This document shows positions 1 to 11,815 of a DNA stretch of 64,000 bases, in pieces. This DNA comes from Cyclina sinensis. Lineage: Eukaryota; Mollusca; Bivalvia; Venerida; Veneridae. How positions within the stretch are numbered: position 1 is the stretch's first letter; each line of letters opens with the position of its first letter. The notes beneath the pieces were generated by a model that saw nothing but the letters and a program-made list of their open reading frames with translations, was not told the DNA's origin and ran no database searches. Location: assembly GCA_012932295.1 (NCBI GenBank), contig JAAONU010000002.1:21049770-21113769 (forward strand), in the 5' to 3' direction. The position numbers and the translations under genes were made by a program.

Positions 1-802
1 TGCTACATACAAAATCGGCTCAAGGTCTTGTAGTTTCAGAAAAGAAGATTTTTAAAAATTTCCCTACATGTATATAACTCTATCTAAACCAAGTGACCCC
101 CAGGGCGGGGCCATTTTTGACCCAGGAGCCATGATTTGAACAAACTTGATAAAGGTCCACTGGCCAATGCTGCACACCAAATATCTAAACTCTAGGCATT
201 GCGGTTTCTGACAAGAAGAATTTTTAAAGTTTTTCCTATATAACTCTTTGTAAAACATGTGACCCCTGGGGCGGGGCCATTTTTGACCCAGGAGCCATGA
301 TTTCAACAATCTTGGTAGAGGTATACTAGACAATGCTACATACCAAATGTTAAGGCTCAGGGCCTTGTGGTTTCAGACAAGAAGATATTTAAAGTTTCAC
401 TATATAAGCCTATGTAAAATCAATTGACCCCCGGGGCGGGGCCAAATTTGACCTCAGGGGTATAATTTGAACAAACTTGGTAGAGGTCCACTAGACAATG
501 CTACATACCAAATCTTAAGGCTCAGGGCCTTGTGGTTTCAGACAAGAAGATTTTCAAAGTTTTTCCTTTAAGTTGCCATAGCAACAAGAGTTCTTGATGG
601 AATTGAATTCTTTGAACAACTTTGGTAGAGCTTCATGCAAGGAATATCCCAGGCATGTTTTGTCAATGTTGGCTTAGTGGTTTAGGAGGAGAAGTCGTTT
701 AAGTAAAATTGTTGACGACGCAAGACGCACTGACGCACGACGGACGCCGGACATTCAACGATCCCAAAAGCTCACCCTGAGCAGGCTCAGTTGAGCTAAA
801 AA
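1..802 (+). repeat. R1 element, 3' part (left end outside window)
   Basis: Three to four ~165 bp units each carry a GC-rich core (around 95, 262 and 425) followed by CAAACTTGGTAGAGGTCC-like and CAATGCTACATACCAAAT-like blocks. The last part switches to a unique tail (571-712), a run of GACGCACGACGG-type repeats, then the terminal hairpin near 770-795 and GAGCTAAAAA at about 793-802. The 36-89 codon frames here are by-products of the repeat. Confidence 0.75.
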
Positions 803-2340
803 GTAGGTCACTAAGTCCCCTAGGGCAGGGCCAACTGTGACCCAAAGGCTTTAATTTAAACAATCTTGATATAGGTCCACCAGACAATGTTTCATGTAAA
901 ATAAATAAGCTCTAGTTTTCTCGGTTTCAGAGATCACTTTTTTATATGTATAAAGAAAACCCATGACCCCAAGGGCAGGGCCAATTTTGACCCTAGGGCA
1001 ATAATTTGAACAATCTTTGTGGAGGTCCACAATGTTCCATGCAAAATATCTAAGTTCTAGCCTGTGAAGCTTCAGAGGATAATTTTCTTATGTTTTTACT
1101 ATATGCACATAAAGAATATCTATGACCCCCGGGCAGGCCCAATTTTTACCCCAGGGATATAATTTGAACAAACTTGGAACAGGTTCACTAGACAATATTT
1201 CATGCCAAAAATCTATGCTTTAGGCTATGTCATTTCAACTGAGAAGATTTTTTAAGTTTTTACTATAAACATATAAGGAAAACCTATGACCCCCTGGGGC
1301 GGGGTCAATTTTGAGGCTAGGGGCATAATTTGAACAGCTTTGGTAGAGGACCCATAGATGATATCATATACCAAATATCAAATCTCTAGCCTTTGTCATT
1401 TCAGAGGAGAAGACTTTTAAAGTTTTTACTGTATACATATAAGGTAAACCTGCCCCCCCCCCTTGGGGCGGGGCCAATTTTGGCACTAGGGGCATAATTT
1501 GAACAACTTTGGTAGAGGACCTGTAGATGATAACATATACCAAATATTAAATCTCTAGCCTTTTTCATTTCAGATGAGAAGATTTTTTAAGTTTTTACTA
1601 TATACAGATAAGGAAAACATATGACCCCCTGGGGTGGTGCCAATTTTGGCACTAGGGGCATAATTTGAACAACTTTCGTAGAGTACCTGTAGATGATATC
1701 ATATACCAAATATCAAATCACTAGCCTTTGTCATTTCAGAGAGGAAGATTTTTTCAGTTTTTACTATATACATTTAAGGAAAACCTATGACCTGCTGGGG
1801 CAGGGCCAATTTTGGCACTAGGGGCATAATTTGAACAACTTTGGTAGAGGACCTATAGATGATGTCATATACCAAATATCAATGCTCTAGCCTTTGTCAT
1901 TTCAGAGGAGAAGATTTTTTAAGTTTTTACTAGATACATATAAGGAAAACCAATGACCCCCTGGGGCGGGGCCAATTTTGGCATTTGGGGCACAATTTGA
2001 ACAATTTGGTAGAGGACCTATAGATGATGTTATATACCAAATATCAAAGCTCTGGGCCTTGTACTTTCTGACATGAAAATTTTTTTAATTTGCATTATTG
2101 AAACTTCTTTTTTGGCCCTGTGACCTACTTATGCAACAGACCGGAACCATTTGAACAACTTTGAAAGGGGCCACCCAAGGATCATTCCTGTGTAGTTTGG
2201 TTAATGTGCAGTCAGTAGTTTCAGAGGAGATGTTGTTTTTATGTAATTGTTGACGACGGACGACGCACGACGATGCACACCAGACACAGGGGGATCACAA
2301 TAGCTCACCATGAGCACGTTATGCTCAGGTGAGCTAAAAA
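803..2340 (+). repeat. R1b element without 5' head
   Basis: About eight ~165 bp units of the R1b variant, marked by CCTTTGTCATTTCAGAGG and ACCTATAGATGATGTCATAT. It ends with a tail, a GACGACGGACGACGC run (2250-2290), and a hairpin plus GAGCTAAAAA ending at 2340. The same variant recurs at 8741-10106, 18954-19267 and 20241-20611. The 5' head motif is missing, so the copy looks truncated where it abuts the previous module. Confidence 0.75.
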
Positions 2341-3494
2341 TCATTCAAGGGGTATAAGATTTAAAGAGCAGAGAAAAAAATTGTCTGACTTTCCAGTGTG
2401 ACCTTGACTTTGAGCTGACATAAGGGCAATATGGGTTATGCACATTGCCTTGCTGAAATGAACATTTGGGCGAAGTTAGAAAAAAATCCTTGTCTTATAA
2501 TTCATTGTCAAATATTTGATCTTCAAGTGTGACATTGGCCTTGAGGTAGTACAAGGTCAACATGGGTTCTGCACATCGCTGTCATGAGGTGAACATTTGA
2601 ACAAAGTTTGAAGAAAAGCCTTCAAAGGGTATAAATTTTATAGAGCAGACACGAAAATTGCCTGACCGTCCAATGTGACCTTGACCTTGACCTGACACAA
2701 GGGAAACATAGGTTCTTCATATTGCCTTGCTGAGTTGAATATTTGAGCCAAGTAAGAACAAAATCCTTCAAGGGGTAAAGCATTTACAGAGGAAACAAGA
2801 CACGTAGTCTTTTTTTAAACTGTCAGATATTTGACCTTCCAGTGTGACCCTGACCTTGAGCTGACACAAAGCCAACATGGGTTATGCACATTGCCTTGTT
2901 GAGTTGAATATTTGAGCCAAGTAAGAACAAAATCCTTCAAGGGGTAAGGAATTTACAGAGGAAACAAGACACATTGTCTTTTTGATATTGTCAGATATTT
3001 GACCTTCCAGTGTGACCTTGACCTTGAGCTGATACAAGGGCAATATGGGTTATGCACATTGCCTTGTTGAGAGGAACATTTTAGCAAAGTTAGAAGAGAA
3101 TCCATGTCTTATAATTATTTGTTAAAAATTTGACCTTCCAGTGTGACCTTGACCTTGAGCTGGTACAAGGTCAACATAGGTTCTGCACATCGCTATCATG
3201 CGGTGAACATCTGAGTCAAGACAAGAAAATCCTTCAAGGGGTATAAGATTTACGGAGCAGAGACGAAAATTATCTTACTTTCCAGTGTGACCTTGACCTT
3301 ACACAAGGGCAACATGTGTTCTGCACATTCCCATGTTGAGATTAACATCAAAGCCAAGTTGAAAAAGAAAATTCTTCCATTAGTATATGACTTTTTGAGT
3401 GGAAAAAGTGGAGACAGACCGACCAACTGACGCGACAAAGCGATTCCAGTAATACGCCCCCCCCCACCCCCAACATTCGTGAAGGGGGTATAAT
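2341..3494 (+). repeat. R9 tandem-repeat element
   Basis: Roughly seven ~155 bp units containing CAGTGTGACCTTGACCTTGA and TTATGCACATTGCCTTG. The 3' end is a C-run (about 3458-3475), a loop, then GGGGGTATAATA at 3484-3494, which pairs with the upstream TACGCCCCC. This matches the hairpin-plus-TAA ending of the other families, with a different stem. Confidence 0.7.
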
Positions 3495-3765
3495 AACCAC
3501 ATTTTCTTTAGTAATCCCACCATGCACAACAAAGTTATGAGTCAGACACAAACAACTTTTTCACTCTACTCATACAAGGAATAAGCCAAAACTTCAAGTG
3601 TCAACTGTGACCTTGACCTTTGAGCGAGTGATGTTTTTTGCACACAACACATTGACTTCATATGAGACTCACTTTTGCCAAATTATTTTGAAAACCAACC
3701 ATGCACAACAAAGTTATGAGCCGGACACAAACATCTATTGTATGTGCCCCCCCCCCCCCCCCACA
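3495..3765. repeat. R9-like remnant with 16-nt poly-C tract
   Basis: Contains two copies of CATGCACAACAAAGTTATGAG (one letter shortened in comparison; at about 3521 and 3698), a CAACTGTGACCTTGACCTTT block, and a C16 homopolymer at 3747-3762. It appears to be an eroded relative of the preceding element. No gene seen. Confidence 0.5.
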
Positions 3766-4263
3766 TGAACAGGATAAACACTATATGCCTGCTTGCCATT
3801 ATCATGGCAGGGGCATAAAAACTTGGTAGAAGACCTCCAGCTAATGCTCCATGCAAAACATCTAAGTTCTAGACCTTGTGAATTCAGACAATAATATTTT
3901 TTTAATGTTTTCCCTATATAAGCCAATATAAAATGAGCTGACCCCCGGAGCAGGGCCAATTTTGAACCCAGGAGCATTTTCTGAGCACATTTTGTACAGG
4001 ACCTCTAGGTAAACCTTTATGCAAAATATCTAAGTTCTAAGTGTTGTGGAGTTCTAAGATTTTCAAAGTTTTTCCTTTCAGTTGCATCGGTTTCATGCAA
4101 GAAACATCCCAGCTAAGTTTTATTAAAAAGAGCTTAGTGGTTTAAGAGGACATGTTGTTTAAATGTAAAAGTTGATTATACACAATGCACACTGCAAGAT
4201 GCATGCTGGACACAGAGCAATCCTAAAAGCTCACCTTGAGCATATGCTCAGGTGAGCTAAAAC
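3766..4263 (+). repeat. R1 element, truncated
   Basis: About two R1 units (GC core near 3943-3960) and an R1 tail, then the hairpin formed by GCTCACC and GGTGAGC around CTTGAGCATATGCTCA, followed by TAAAAC at 4263. The 5' head is absent. Confidence 0.65.
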
Positions 4264-4558
4264 AATAGGGGTCATCTACATGTCATCTGTCAGGAATAAA
4301 CCATTTTCCAAGTCTAAAGAACCTGGGCCCAAACATTCTCTGAAACACAGTGTTTAAAGAAGAATGGACAAACCGACTGACAGTCATGTGCAAGGCTATA
4401 TGTCCTCATCTTCAATGGGGGCATAATAGCAAACTATGACAGCTATGACAAACTCACCCCTAGTACATCATGTAAATAAGCCAGACTAGTTGTTCTGCAG
4501 TCTTTGATGATAAATTCAATTTTTGCTAAAATATACCAGTATGTGATCAACAACTTAC
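4264..4558. repeat. R8 tail remnant, then intron sequence
   Basis: 4264-4432 matches the last unit and end of the R8 family: AATAGGGGTCATCTAC, then GACTGACAGTC, then the CCTCATCTTCAATGGGGGCATAAT hairpin (here described by its stem CCTCAT/ATGGGGG). 4433-4558 is unassigned intron DNA leading to the donor of the FN3 exon on the minus strand. Confidence 0.5.
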
Positions 4559-4674
4559 TTGGTAGCCAGTTATCTCCCCTTTTCTATGCTCTTTATCAGG
4601 AGGAGACCATTTGATAAGAAGTTCAGAATCACTCACTCTTTCTATTACTGTGTCTTTTGGAGGCTGTACAGGAA
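4559..4674 (-). CDS. FN3-domain exon of an Ig/FN3 protein (start of second FN3 domain)
   Basis: A 116-bp exon on the minus strand. The acceptor is TTTTAG after a T-rich tract (AG at 4675-4676) and the donor is GTAAGT (4553-4558). It encodes the beginning of a fibronectin type III domain: a Pro-rich start (PVQPPKD), the B strand with ELLIKW where Trp is the FN3 core residue, then SPP and GEITGYQ. The previous exon (6694-6937) leaves one nucleotide, and that G plus TT here reads Val, so the reading frame continues exactly. FN3 domains are ~90-residue beta sandwiches common in extracellular adhesion and receptor proteins; the exon break after the C strand is common. The protein family cannot be named from this part. 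The frame extends to 4771 only by reading into the intron. Confidence 0.8.
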
Positions 4675-4780
4675 CTAAAACACACAATGAAATAATTACA
4701 AAAACCTCTTTGCATATTTTGTATCTGTGTATTGATTTTTCATAAATAACAATATTTAAAATCATTACCACTTTGAAACA

Positions 4781-6646
4781 AACAAGAGGGCCATGATGGC
4801 CCTGGATCGCTCACCTGAGTACTTTGGCTGTAGGTTTGCTGTTAAGCAGTATTTCATTTTTTAATTGAAAATATATAAGTGCCTACAAACCAAATATGTA
4901 AAATATCAGTCAATAAATAAAGGCTCTATGACAGAAAGTAGAAATATCTATTATAAGCTATGGTGACCTTGACTTTGACCCAGTGACCTCAAACCCTACC
5001 CATGGGTAGAGGTCCATGCAAGGAACCTCTATACTGAATATCAAAGATATTAGTCTATAAATGAAGGCTCTATGAGGTACAGTAGATAAATCTACTTTTA
5101 GCCTCCGTGACCTTTAACCTAATCCAATAATTTGAAAAAGCTTGAAAAAGCTTGCTTCATGCCAAATTTTAAAATTCTAGGTCTTGTGGTTTCAGACAAG
5201 AAGATTTTTAAAGATTTTCTTCTATATTGTTATTTAAAACTTGTGACCCCTCGGGCGGGGCCAATAGTGACCCCAGGGACATTTTTCTAACAAACTTGGT
5301 AGAGGTCCACTAGACAATGCTACACACCAAATATCTAAGCTCTATAACTTACGGTTTCTGACAAGAAGATTTTTTTAGATTTTCTTATATAACTCTATGT
5401 AAAACTAGTGGCCCCTAGGGCGGGGCCATTTTTGACCCAGAGGCCAGGATTTGAACAAACTTGGTAGAGGTCCACTAGACAATGCTACATACCAAATATC
5501 TTAACTGTAGGCCTTCTTGTTTCTGACAAGAAGATTTTTTAGTTTTTCCTATATAACTCTATGTAAAACAAGTGACCCCCGGGGCGGGGCCATTTTTGAC
5601 CCAGAGGCCAGGATTTGAACAAACTTGGTAGAGGTCCACTAGACAATGCTACACACCAAATATCTAAGCTCTATAACTTACGGTTTCTGACAAGAAGATT
5701 TTTTAAGATTTTCCTATATAACTATATGTAAAACTAGTGGCCCCTAGGGCGGGGCCATTTTTGACTCAGAGGCCAGGATTTGAACAAATTTGGTAGAGGT
5801 CCATTAGACAATGCTACACACCAAATATCTAAGCTCTATAACTTACGGTTTCTGACAGAAGATTTTTTAAGATTTTCTTATATAACTCTATGTAAAACTA
5901 GTGGCCCCTGGGGCGGGGCCATTTTTGACCCAGAGGACAGGATTTGAACAAACTTGGTAGAGGACCACTAGACAATGCTACACACCAAATATCTTAGCTC
6001 TATAACTTACGGTTTCTGACAAGAAGATTTTTTTAAGATTTTCCTATATAACTCTATGTAAAACAAGTGACCCCCGGGGCGGGGCCATTTTTTACCCAGA
6101 GGCCATGATTTGAACAAACTTGGTAGAGGTCCACTAGACAATGCTACATACCAAATATCTTAACTCTAGGCCTTGTGGTTTCTGACAAGAAGATTTTCAA
6201 GTTTTCCCTATATAACTCTATGTAAAATCAACTGACCCCTGGGGTGGGGTCAGTTTTGTCCCCAGGGACATGATTTGAACAAACTTGGTAGAGGTCCACT
6301 AGATGATGCTTCATACCAAATATCAAAGCTCCAGGCCTTGTGGTTTCGGAGAAGAAGATTTTTAAAGATCCAACTTATAAAATCTATTTTTAGCTCCAGT
6401 GAACCAGAAATGCAATGGACCAGAACCATTTGAACAATCTTGGTAGAGCTTCATGCAAGGAACATCCCAGGCAAGTTTCATTAAATTTGCCCCATTGGTT
6501 TCAGAGGAGATGTCGTTTGAATGAAAAGTTGACGACGGACGGACGGACGGACTGACGGACTGACGGACGGACGGACGGACGGACGACGGACAAAGACCGA
6601 TCAGAAAAGCTCACCCTGAGCACTTTGTGCTCAGGTGAGCTAAAAA
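4781..6646 (+). mobile_element. R1 element, complete (head, ~9 units, tail)
   Basis: Head AACAAGAGGGCCATGATGGC at 4781 with the GGGCCATGATGGCCC palindrome and CGCTCACCTGAG. A ~350 bp left segment follows that is nearly identical to 13380-13730, then about nine ~165 bp GC-core units, a unique tail, a long GACGGACGGACGG run (about 6534-6592), and the hairpin GCTCACC...GGTGAGC plus TAAAAA at 6609-6646. The head's CTCACCTGAG is the inverse of the tail's CTCAGGTGAG. It lies in the intron between two FN3 exons. No transposase is encoded, so it must be non-autonomous. The architecture resembles pearl/Helitron-like elements (inference). Confidence 0.75.
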
Positions 6647-6693
6647 ATCACAAAACTTGGTAAGGAATTTATTACTTTCTTGTCTTTGCATAC

Positions 6694-6937
6694 CTGCCTC
6701 CCCTGACTGTATTTTCATTGGCTGACTGCATGCTGATGTCAGCTCTCCACTTGAAGCCATTACACATATCTCGTAATATTCATAACTTTCAAGTCCTGTG
6801 AGTGTATAAGAAAGTGGCCTCCGGGGAATGCGCTTCTTAACCGTCTGTCCATACCTGTGGGCATCACGATCTCCCATGTTCAATATATGCCTGTACTGCA
6901 CCACAAATCCTGTAATGACTTCATTCACCATGTTCAC
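6694..6937 (-). CDS. FN3-domain exon of an Ig/FN3 protein (C to G strands of first FN3 domain)
   Basis: A 244-bp exon on the minus strand. The acceptor is TTATTACATAG (AG at 6938-6939) and the donor is CAG/GTATGC (GT at 6692-6693). The product reads VNEVITGFVVQYRH, then a charged loop (GDRDAHRYGQTVKKR), then SYTLTGLESYEYYEICVMAS, the classic FN3 pattern of a Tyr in the C strand and a 'tyrosine corner' L-x-P/S-x-x-x-Y. It completes the FN3 domain begun by the 11816-11946 exon (phase 0 junction) and ends in phase 1, joining the 4559-4674 exon. It is probably extracellular and part of an adhesion or receptor protein. The mapped frame's continuation to 6611 reads into the intron and is not coding. 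Confidence 0.82.
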
Positions 6938-7177
6938 CTATGTAATAACATTCATAAGCAACTTTTACTTTTATTCTAGTTAAATATTTTATGTACTTAA
7001 TTGGCAGGATTAGAGTATATTCTATTAATTGTTCAATGAGATAGTGCCTTCCATTCAAAGGCTCAGAATGATACTATTTATATTTTAAATCAAAACATCA
7101 TTAATCAATTTTGAACTTCAGAAAATTATGCCAGATTAAGTTAAACTTGCCAAGTAGAACTTGTCATAAAAGTGAAG
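6938..7177. other. Unique intron sequence
   Basis: AT-rich sequence upstream (on the minus strand) of the FN3 exon; it supplies the acceptor tract. No repeat family, ORF or RNA gene recognised. The similar short gap 7813-7923 is also unassigned. Confidence 0.4.
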
Positions 7178-7812
7178 AACTAGAAATGGGTTTTTGATTG
7201 AACAAAAACATATGTCTCCCCCCAGCCATTGCTGCAGGCAGTACTGAGTCAGACGATTGTAAAATTTGACAATTAACCTCCAAGTGTGACCTTGACCTTG
7301 AGACACCACACCCACAAAGTGGTTTCTGCATGTCGCCTTGATGAGGTGAACATCTGACCCAAGTTTCATAAAAATCCTTCAAGGGCTTTTGAAGATACAG
7401 AGTGGACAAGATTTTGTGGCAATTGACATTTAACCTCCAAGTGTGACCTTGACCTTGAGACACCACACCCGCAAAGTGGGTTCTGCACGTCGCCTTGATG
7501 AGGTGAACATCTGACCCAAGTTTCATAAAAATCTTTCAAGGGCTTTGGAAGATACAGAGCGGACACGATTTTGTGGCATTTGACATTTAACCTCCAAGTG
7601 TGACCTTGACCTTGAGACACCACACCCACAAAGTGGGTTCTGCACGTCGCCTTGATGAGGTGAACATCTGACCCAAGTTTCATAAAAATCTTTCAAGGGC
7701 TTTGGAAGATACAGAGCGGACACGATTTTGTGACGGACAGATGGACGGACGGACGGACGGACAACCAGGGGAAAAACGATATGTCTCCCCCATTTTTGGG
7801 GGGAGACATAAT
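7178..7812 (+). mobile_element. R7 element, copy 1
   Basis: Starts with AACTAGAAATGGGTTTTTG and the stem sequence ACATATGTCTCCCCCC. Three ~157 bp units follow with GTGACCTTGACCTTGAGACA and ATGAGGTGAACATCTGACCC. It ends with a GACGGACGGACGG run and the hairpin ATGTCTCCCCC/GGGGGAGACAT plus AAT at 7812. The head stem equals the left arm of the terminal hairpin. Long minus-strand frames here (e.g. 7164-7526) are open only because the unit length and composition avoid stops. Confidence 0.75.
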
Positions 7813-7923
7813 ACCCCCACATTCTGTTTGGTCACAGGATCGAAGGCTTTGTATAAAGTAAAAGGGGTCATAGTAGTATTTTTGCAAGCGACAGGTGTGA
7901 AAATATGTAAAACTGTAATTAGA

Positions 7924-8736
7924 ACAAGAGGCAACGCAAGTGGGGGCCACACTCGACATTTTCATATTTCCAAAGGCAAACACATCAGAGGAAGTAAACT
8001 GTGTTGAAGGGTTTTCAAAGGCAACATCATTTGGTCATTCTTGAATAACTAGAAATGGGTTTTTGATTGAACAAAAACATATGTCTCCCCCCAGCCATTG
8101 CTGCAGGCAGTACTGAGTCAGACGATTGTAAAATTTGACAATTAACCTCCAAGTGTGACCTTGACCTTGAGACACCACACCCACAAAGTGGTTTCTGCAT
8201 GTCGCCTTGATGAGGTGAACATCTGACCCAAGTTTCATAAAAATCCTTCAAGGGCTTTTGAAGATACAGAGTGGACAAGATTTTGTGGCAATTGACATTT
8301 AACCTCCAAGTGTGACCTTGACCTTGAGACACCACACCCGCAAAGTGGGTTCTGCACGTCGCCTTGATGAGGTGAACATCTGACCCAAGTTTCATAGAAA
8401 TCCTTCAAGGGCTTTGGAAGATACAGAGCGGACACGATTTTGTGGCATTTGACATTTAACCTCCAAGTGTGACCTTGACCTTGAGACACCACACCCACAA
8501 AGTGGGTTCTGCATGCCGCCTTGATGAGGTGAACATCTGACCCAAGTTTCATAAAAATCTTTCAAGGGCTTTGGAAGATACAGAGCGGACACGATTTTGT
8601 GACGGACAGACGGATGGACGGACGGACGGACAACCAGGGGAAAAACAATATGTCTCCCCCATTTTTGGGGGGAGACATAATTCAACATGTCGGTTTGGTC
8701 TTAAGTGTTGTTTTGTCCAAGATTACAATCCAACCA
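7924..8736 (+). mobile_element. R6 element fragment, split by R7 copy 2
   Basis: 7924-8047 is an R6 head: CAAGAGGCAACGCAAGTGG, then CCAAAGGCAAACACATCAGA. R6 sequence resumes at 8681-8736 with TTCAACATGTCGGTTTGGTC and GTTGTTTTGTCCAAGATTAC. The two parts are separated by a complete R7 module, so R6 was in place first. The right side is cut by the R1b head at 8741. Confidence 0.7.
8048..8680 (+). mobile_element. R7 element, copy 2, inserted in R6
   Basis: Nearly identical to 7178-7812 over head, three units, GACGGACGG run and terminal hairpin (ATGTCTCCCCC...GGGGGAGACATAA). Flanks differ from those of copy 1 on both sides, so this looks like a second insertion or a gene-conversion partner rather than a simple tandem duplication. 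Confidence 0.72.
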
Positions 8737-8740
8737 AAAA

Positions 8741-10106
8741 AACAAGGGGGCCATTGGCCCCAAAGCGCTCACCTGATGACAGACTGTTATTAGTGTGGAA
8801 GCTATCATTATTTCTTGTAAATTTAAGCTCTAGCCTTTGAAGCTTCAAAGGATAATTTTCTTATAAGTTTTTACTACATGCAAATAATGAGTATCTATGA
8901 CTCCCGGGCAGGCCCAAATTTTACCCCGAATATTATTTGTACAAACTTGACACAGGTTCACTAGACAATATTTCATGCCAAATAATTAAGCTTAAGGCTT
9001 TGTCATTTCAGTGGAGAAATTTTTTTTTAAGTTTTTACTATATACATATATGGAAAATCTATGACCCCCTGGGACTGGGCCAATTTAAGCACTATGGGCA
9101 TAATTTGAACACATTTGTAGAGGACCTATAGATGATGTCATATACAAAATATCAAAGCTCTAGCCTTTGTCATTCCAGAGGAGAAGATTTTTAAGTTTTT
9201 ACTATATACATATAAGAATAACTTATGACCCCCTGGGGCGGGGCCAATTTTGAGACTAAGGGCATAATTTGAACAACTTTCGTTGAGGACCTATAGATGG
9301 TGTCATATACCAAATATCAATGCTCTAGCCTTTGTCATTTCAGAGGAGAAGATTTTTTAAGTTTTTACTATACACATATAAGGAAAACATAATGACCCCC
9401 TGGGGCAGGGCCAATTTTGAGACTAGGGGCATTATTTGAACAACTTTCATAGAGGACCTATAGATGATGTCATATACCAAATATCAAAGCTCTAGCCTTT
9501 GTCATTTCAGAGGAGAAGATTTTTTAAGTTTTTACTAGATACATATAAGGAAAACCTATGACCCCCTGGGGCAGGGCCAATTTTGAGACTAGGGGCATTA
9601 TTTGAACAACTTTCATAGAGGACCTATAGATGATGTCATATACCAAATATCAAAGCTCTACCCTTTGTCATTTCAGAGGAGAAGATTTTTTAAGTTTATT
9701 TTTTTCTATATACATATAAGGAAAACCTATGACACCCTGGGGCGGGGCCAATTTTGGCACTTGGGGCATAATTTGAACAACTTTGGTAGAGGACCTATAG
9801 ATGGTGTCATATACCAAATATCAAAGCTCTTGCCCTTGTACTTTCTGACAAGAAGATTTTTTTAACTGCATTTTTGAAACTTCTTTTTTGGCCCTGTGAC
9901 CTACTTATGCAAAAGACCAGAATTATTTGAACAACTTTGAAAGGGGACCACCCAAGGATCATTCCTGTGTTGTTTGGTTAATGCGCATCATTGGTTTCAG
10001 AGGAAATGTTGTTTTTATGAAATTGTTGACGACGGACGACGCACACCGGACACAGGGGGATCACAATAGCTCACCATGAGCACGTTGTGCTCAGGTGAGC
10101 TAAAAA
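8741..10106 (+). mobile_element. R1b element with head and tail
   Basis: Head AACAAGGGGGCCATTGGCCC followed by GCGCTCACCTGATG. About six R1b units (CCTTTGTCATTTCAGAGG, ACCTATAGATGATGTCATAT) and a tail nearly identical to 2100-2340 follow, including the GACGACGGACGACGCAC run. The hairpin around TGAGCACGTTGTGCTCA ends with GGTGAGCTAAAAA at 10106. The next R1 head begins immediately after. Confidence 0.72.
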
Positions 10107-11090
10107 ACAAGAGGTCCATCATATGGCCCTGGATTGCTCACCTGAATACTTTGCCTTTTGGTCTGCTGTTGAGCTAACATGAAAAGCTTTTTTTAAGAAT
10201 CTCCCTATATTAATCTATATGAATTTCAAGTGACCCCCAGGGAAGAGCCAATTTTCACTCAAGGGGCATAATTTGAACAAACCTGGTAGATGACCTCTAG
10301 CTGACGCTCCATTAAAATATCTAAGTTCTAGGCTTTGTGGTTTCAGACAAGAAGTTTTTAAAAGTTTTGCCTTTATAAGCCTATGTAAAATTAATTGACC
10401 CCGGGGCAGGGCCAAATTTGACCCAAAGGGCATAATTTGAACAAATTTGGTTGAGGTCCACAAGACAATGCTACATACCAAATCTAAGGCTCAGGGCCTT
10501 ATGGTTAAAGACAAGAAGATTTTCAAAGTTTTCATTATATCAGCCCAAGTAAAATCAATGACCCCGGGGTGGGGCCAAATTTGACTCTAGGGGTATAATT
10601 TGAACAAACTTTGTAGAGGTCAACTAATCAATGCTACATACAAAATTTTAAGGTTCAGGGCCTTGTGGTTTCAGACAAGAAGATTTTCAAAGTTTTCCCT
10701 ATATTAGTCTATGTTAAATCAATTGACCCCCTGGGAAGGGCAAAATTTGACACCAGAGGTATAATTTGAACAAACTTGGCAGAGATCCACATTTCAGACA
10801 AGAAGAATTTCAAATCTTTCCAATATAAGCCTATGTTAAATCAATGACCCCGGCTAAATTTGACACCAGAGGTATAGTTTGAACAATTATTATGCAAGGT
10901 AAAATTAAGGTTCTTGGACACTTCATTTCCTCTGACTGTTTCTATATCAATGTGTTAAGTTTCAATCAAATTCCTTCAATACTTTTCAAGTTATTCTCAG
11001 GACAAGAGTGTGACAGATGGACAGATGGATGGACAAGGCGGCACCTAAATGCTCTTTCTTCTTGGAGCATATAAAAGGCACTATGATGAA
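10107..11090 (+). mobile_element. R1 element, head and ~5 units, foreign tail
   Basis: Head AACAAGAGGTCCATCATATG and GCTCACCTGAATACTTTG, then R1 units with GC cores near 10228, 10393 and 10558. From about 10890 the sequence changes to another family's tail (CTTCAATACTTTTCAAGTTA, GACAGATGGACAGATGGATG), ending in the hairpin ATGCTC.../GAGCAT plus ATAAA near 11073. It is therefore a hybrid or nested pair. Confidence 0.55.
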
Positions 11091-11725
11091 AGGTTGAGAG
11101 AAATCTATTTTTAGCCTGGTTACCCTCAGGGCATGGCCAATTTTGACCCTAGGGCCAAGATTTGAACAAACTTGAATGAGGTCCACAAGGTTATGTCACA
11201 AATAAAATATCTCAAAACAAGACCTTGTGGTTTCTGACAAGATGATTTTTAAAGTTTTTTCCTATGCAAGTCTTTGAAAAAACAAGTGACCCCTGGGGCC
11301 CAGTCAATTTTCACCCTGGGAAGATAATTTGAACAATATTGGTAGGGGACCTCATGATGATGTTCCATGCAAAATATCTAAACCCTAGGCCTTGTGGTTT
11401 CATTGATGACATTTTTCAAAGTTTTCCCTATATCTGCCTTTATTTAATTAAGTGACCCGGGAGGCGGGGCCATTAATGGCCCCAGAGGCATAATCTGAAC
11501 AAACTTTGTAGAGGAGCTCTAGGTGGACCTGTATGCCAAATATCAAATGCCAAGGCATAGTAGTTACAGACAAGAAGATGTTTAAAGTTTTCCCTACCCA
11601 TGTATCAGTCTATGTAAAATCATGTTGCAGCTTGGGCGGGGCCAATTTTGATCATTCAAGGATCATAAAAATGTGGTCTCTAGAGTGTTAACAAGGTTTT
11701 CCTTTGATTTGGCCTGGTGACCATC
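11091..11725 (+). repeat. R1 fragment array
   Basis: About four diverged R1 units (GC cores near 11130, 11300, 11465 and 11635). There is no head and no terminal hairpin; it stops short of the next host exon. Confidence 0.6.
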
Positions 11726-11815
11726 CTATAATCCTAAGTCTCTGTGCCTTTTTGTTCTCATAGAATATAATATCAATAATATAATGTTGGAATAGCAAAG
11801 ATATAACTCACGTAC

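Noticed and set aside
7136..8688. Many overlapping 65-122 codon frames with repeated MKLGSDVHLIK-like peptides
   Set aside because: They read the antisense of the R7 tandem units, shift family with the repeat, and have no independent coding support.
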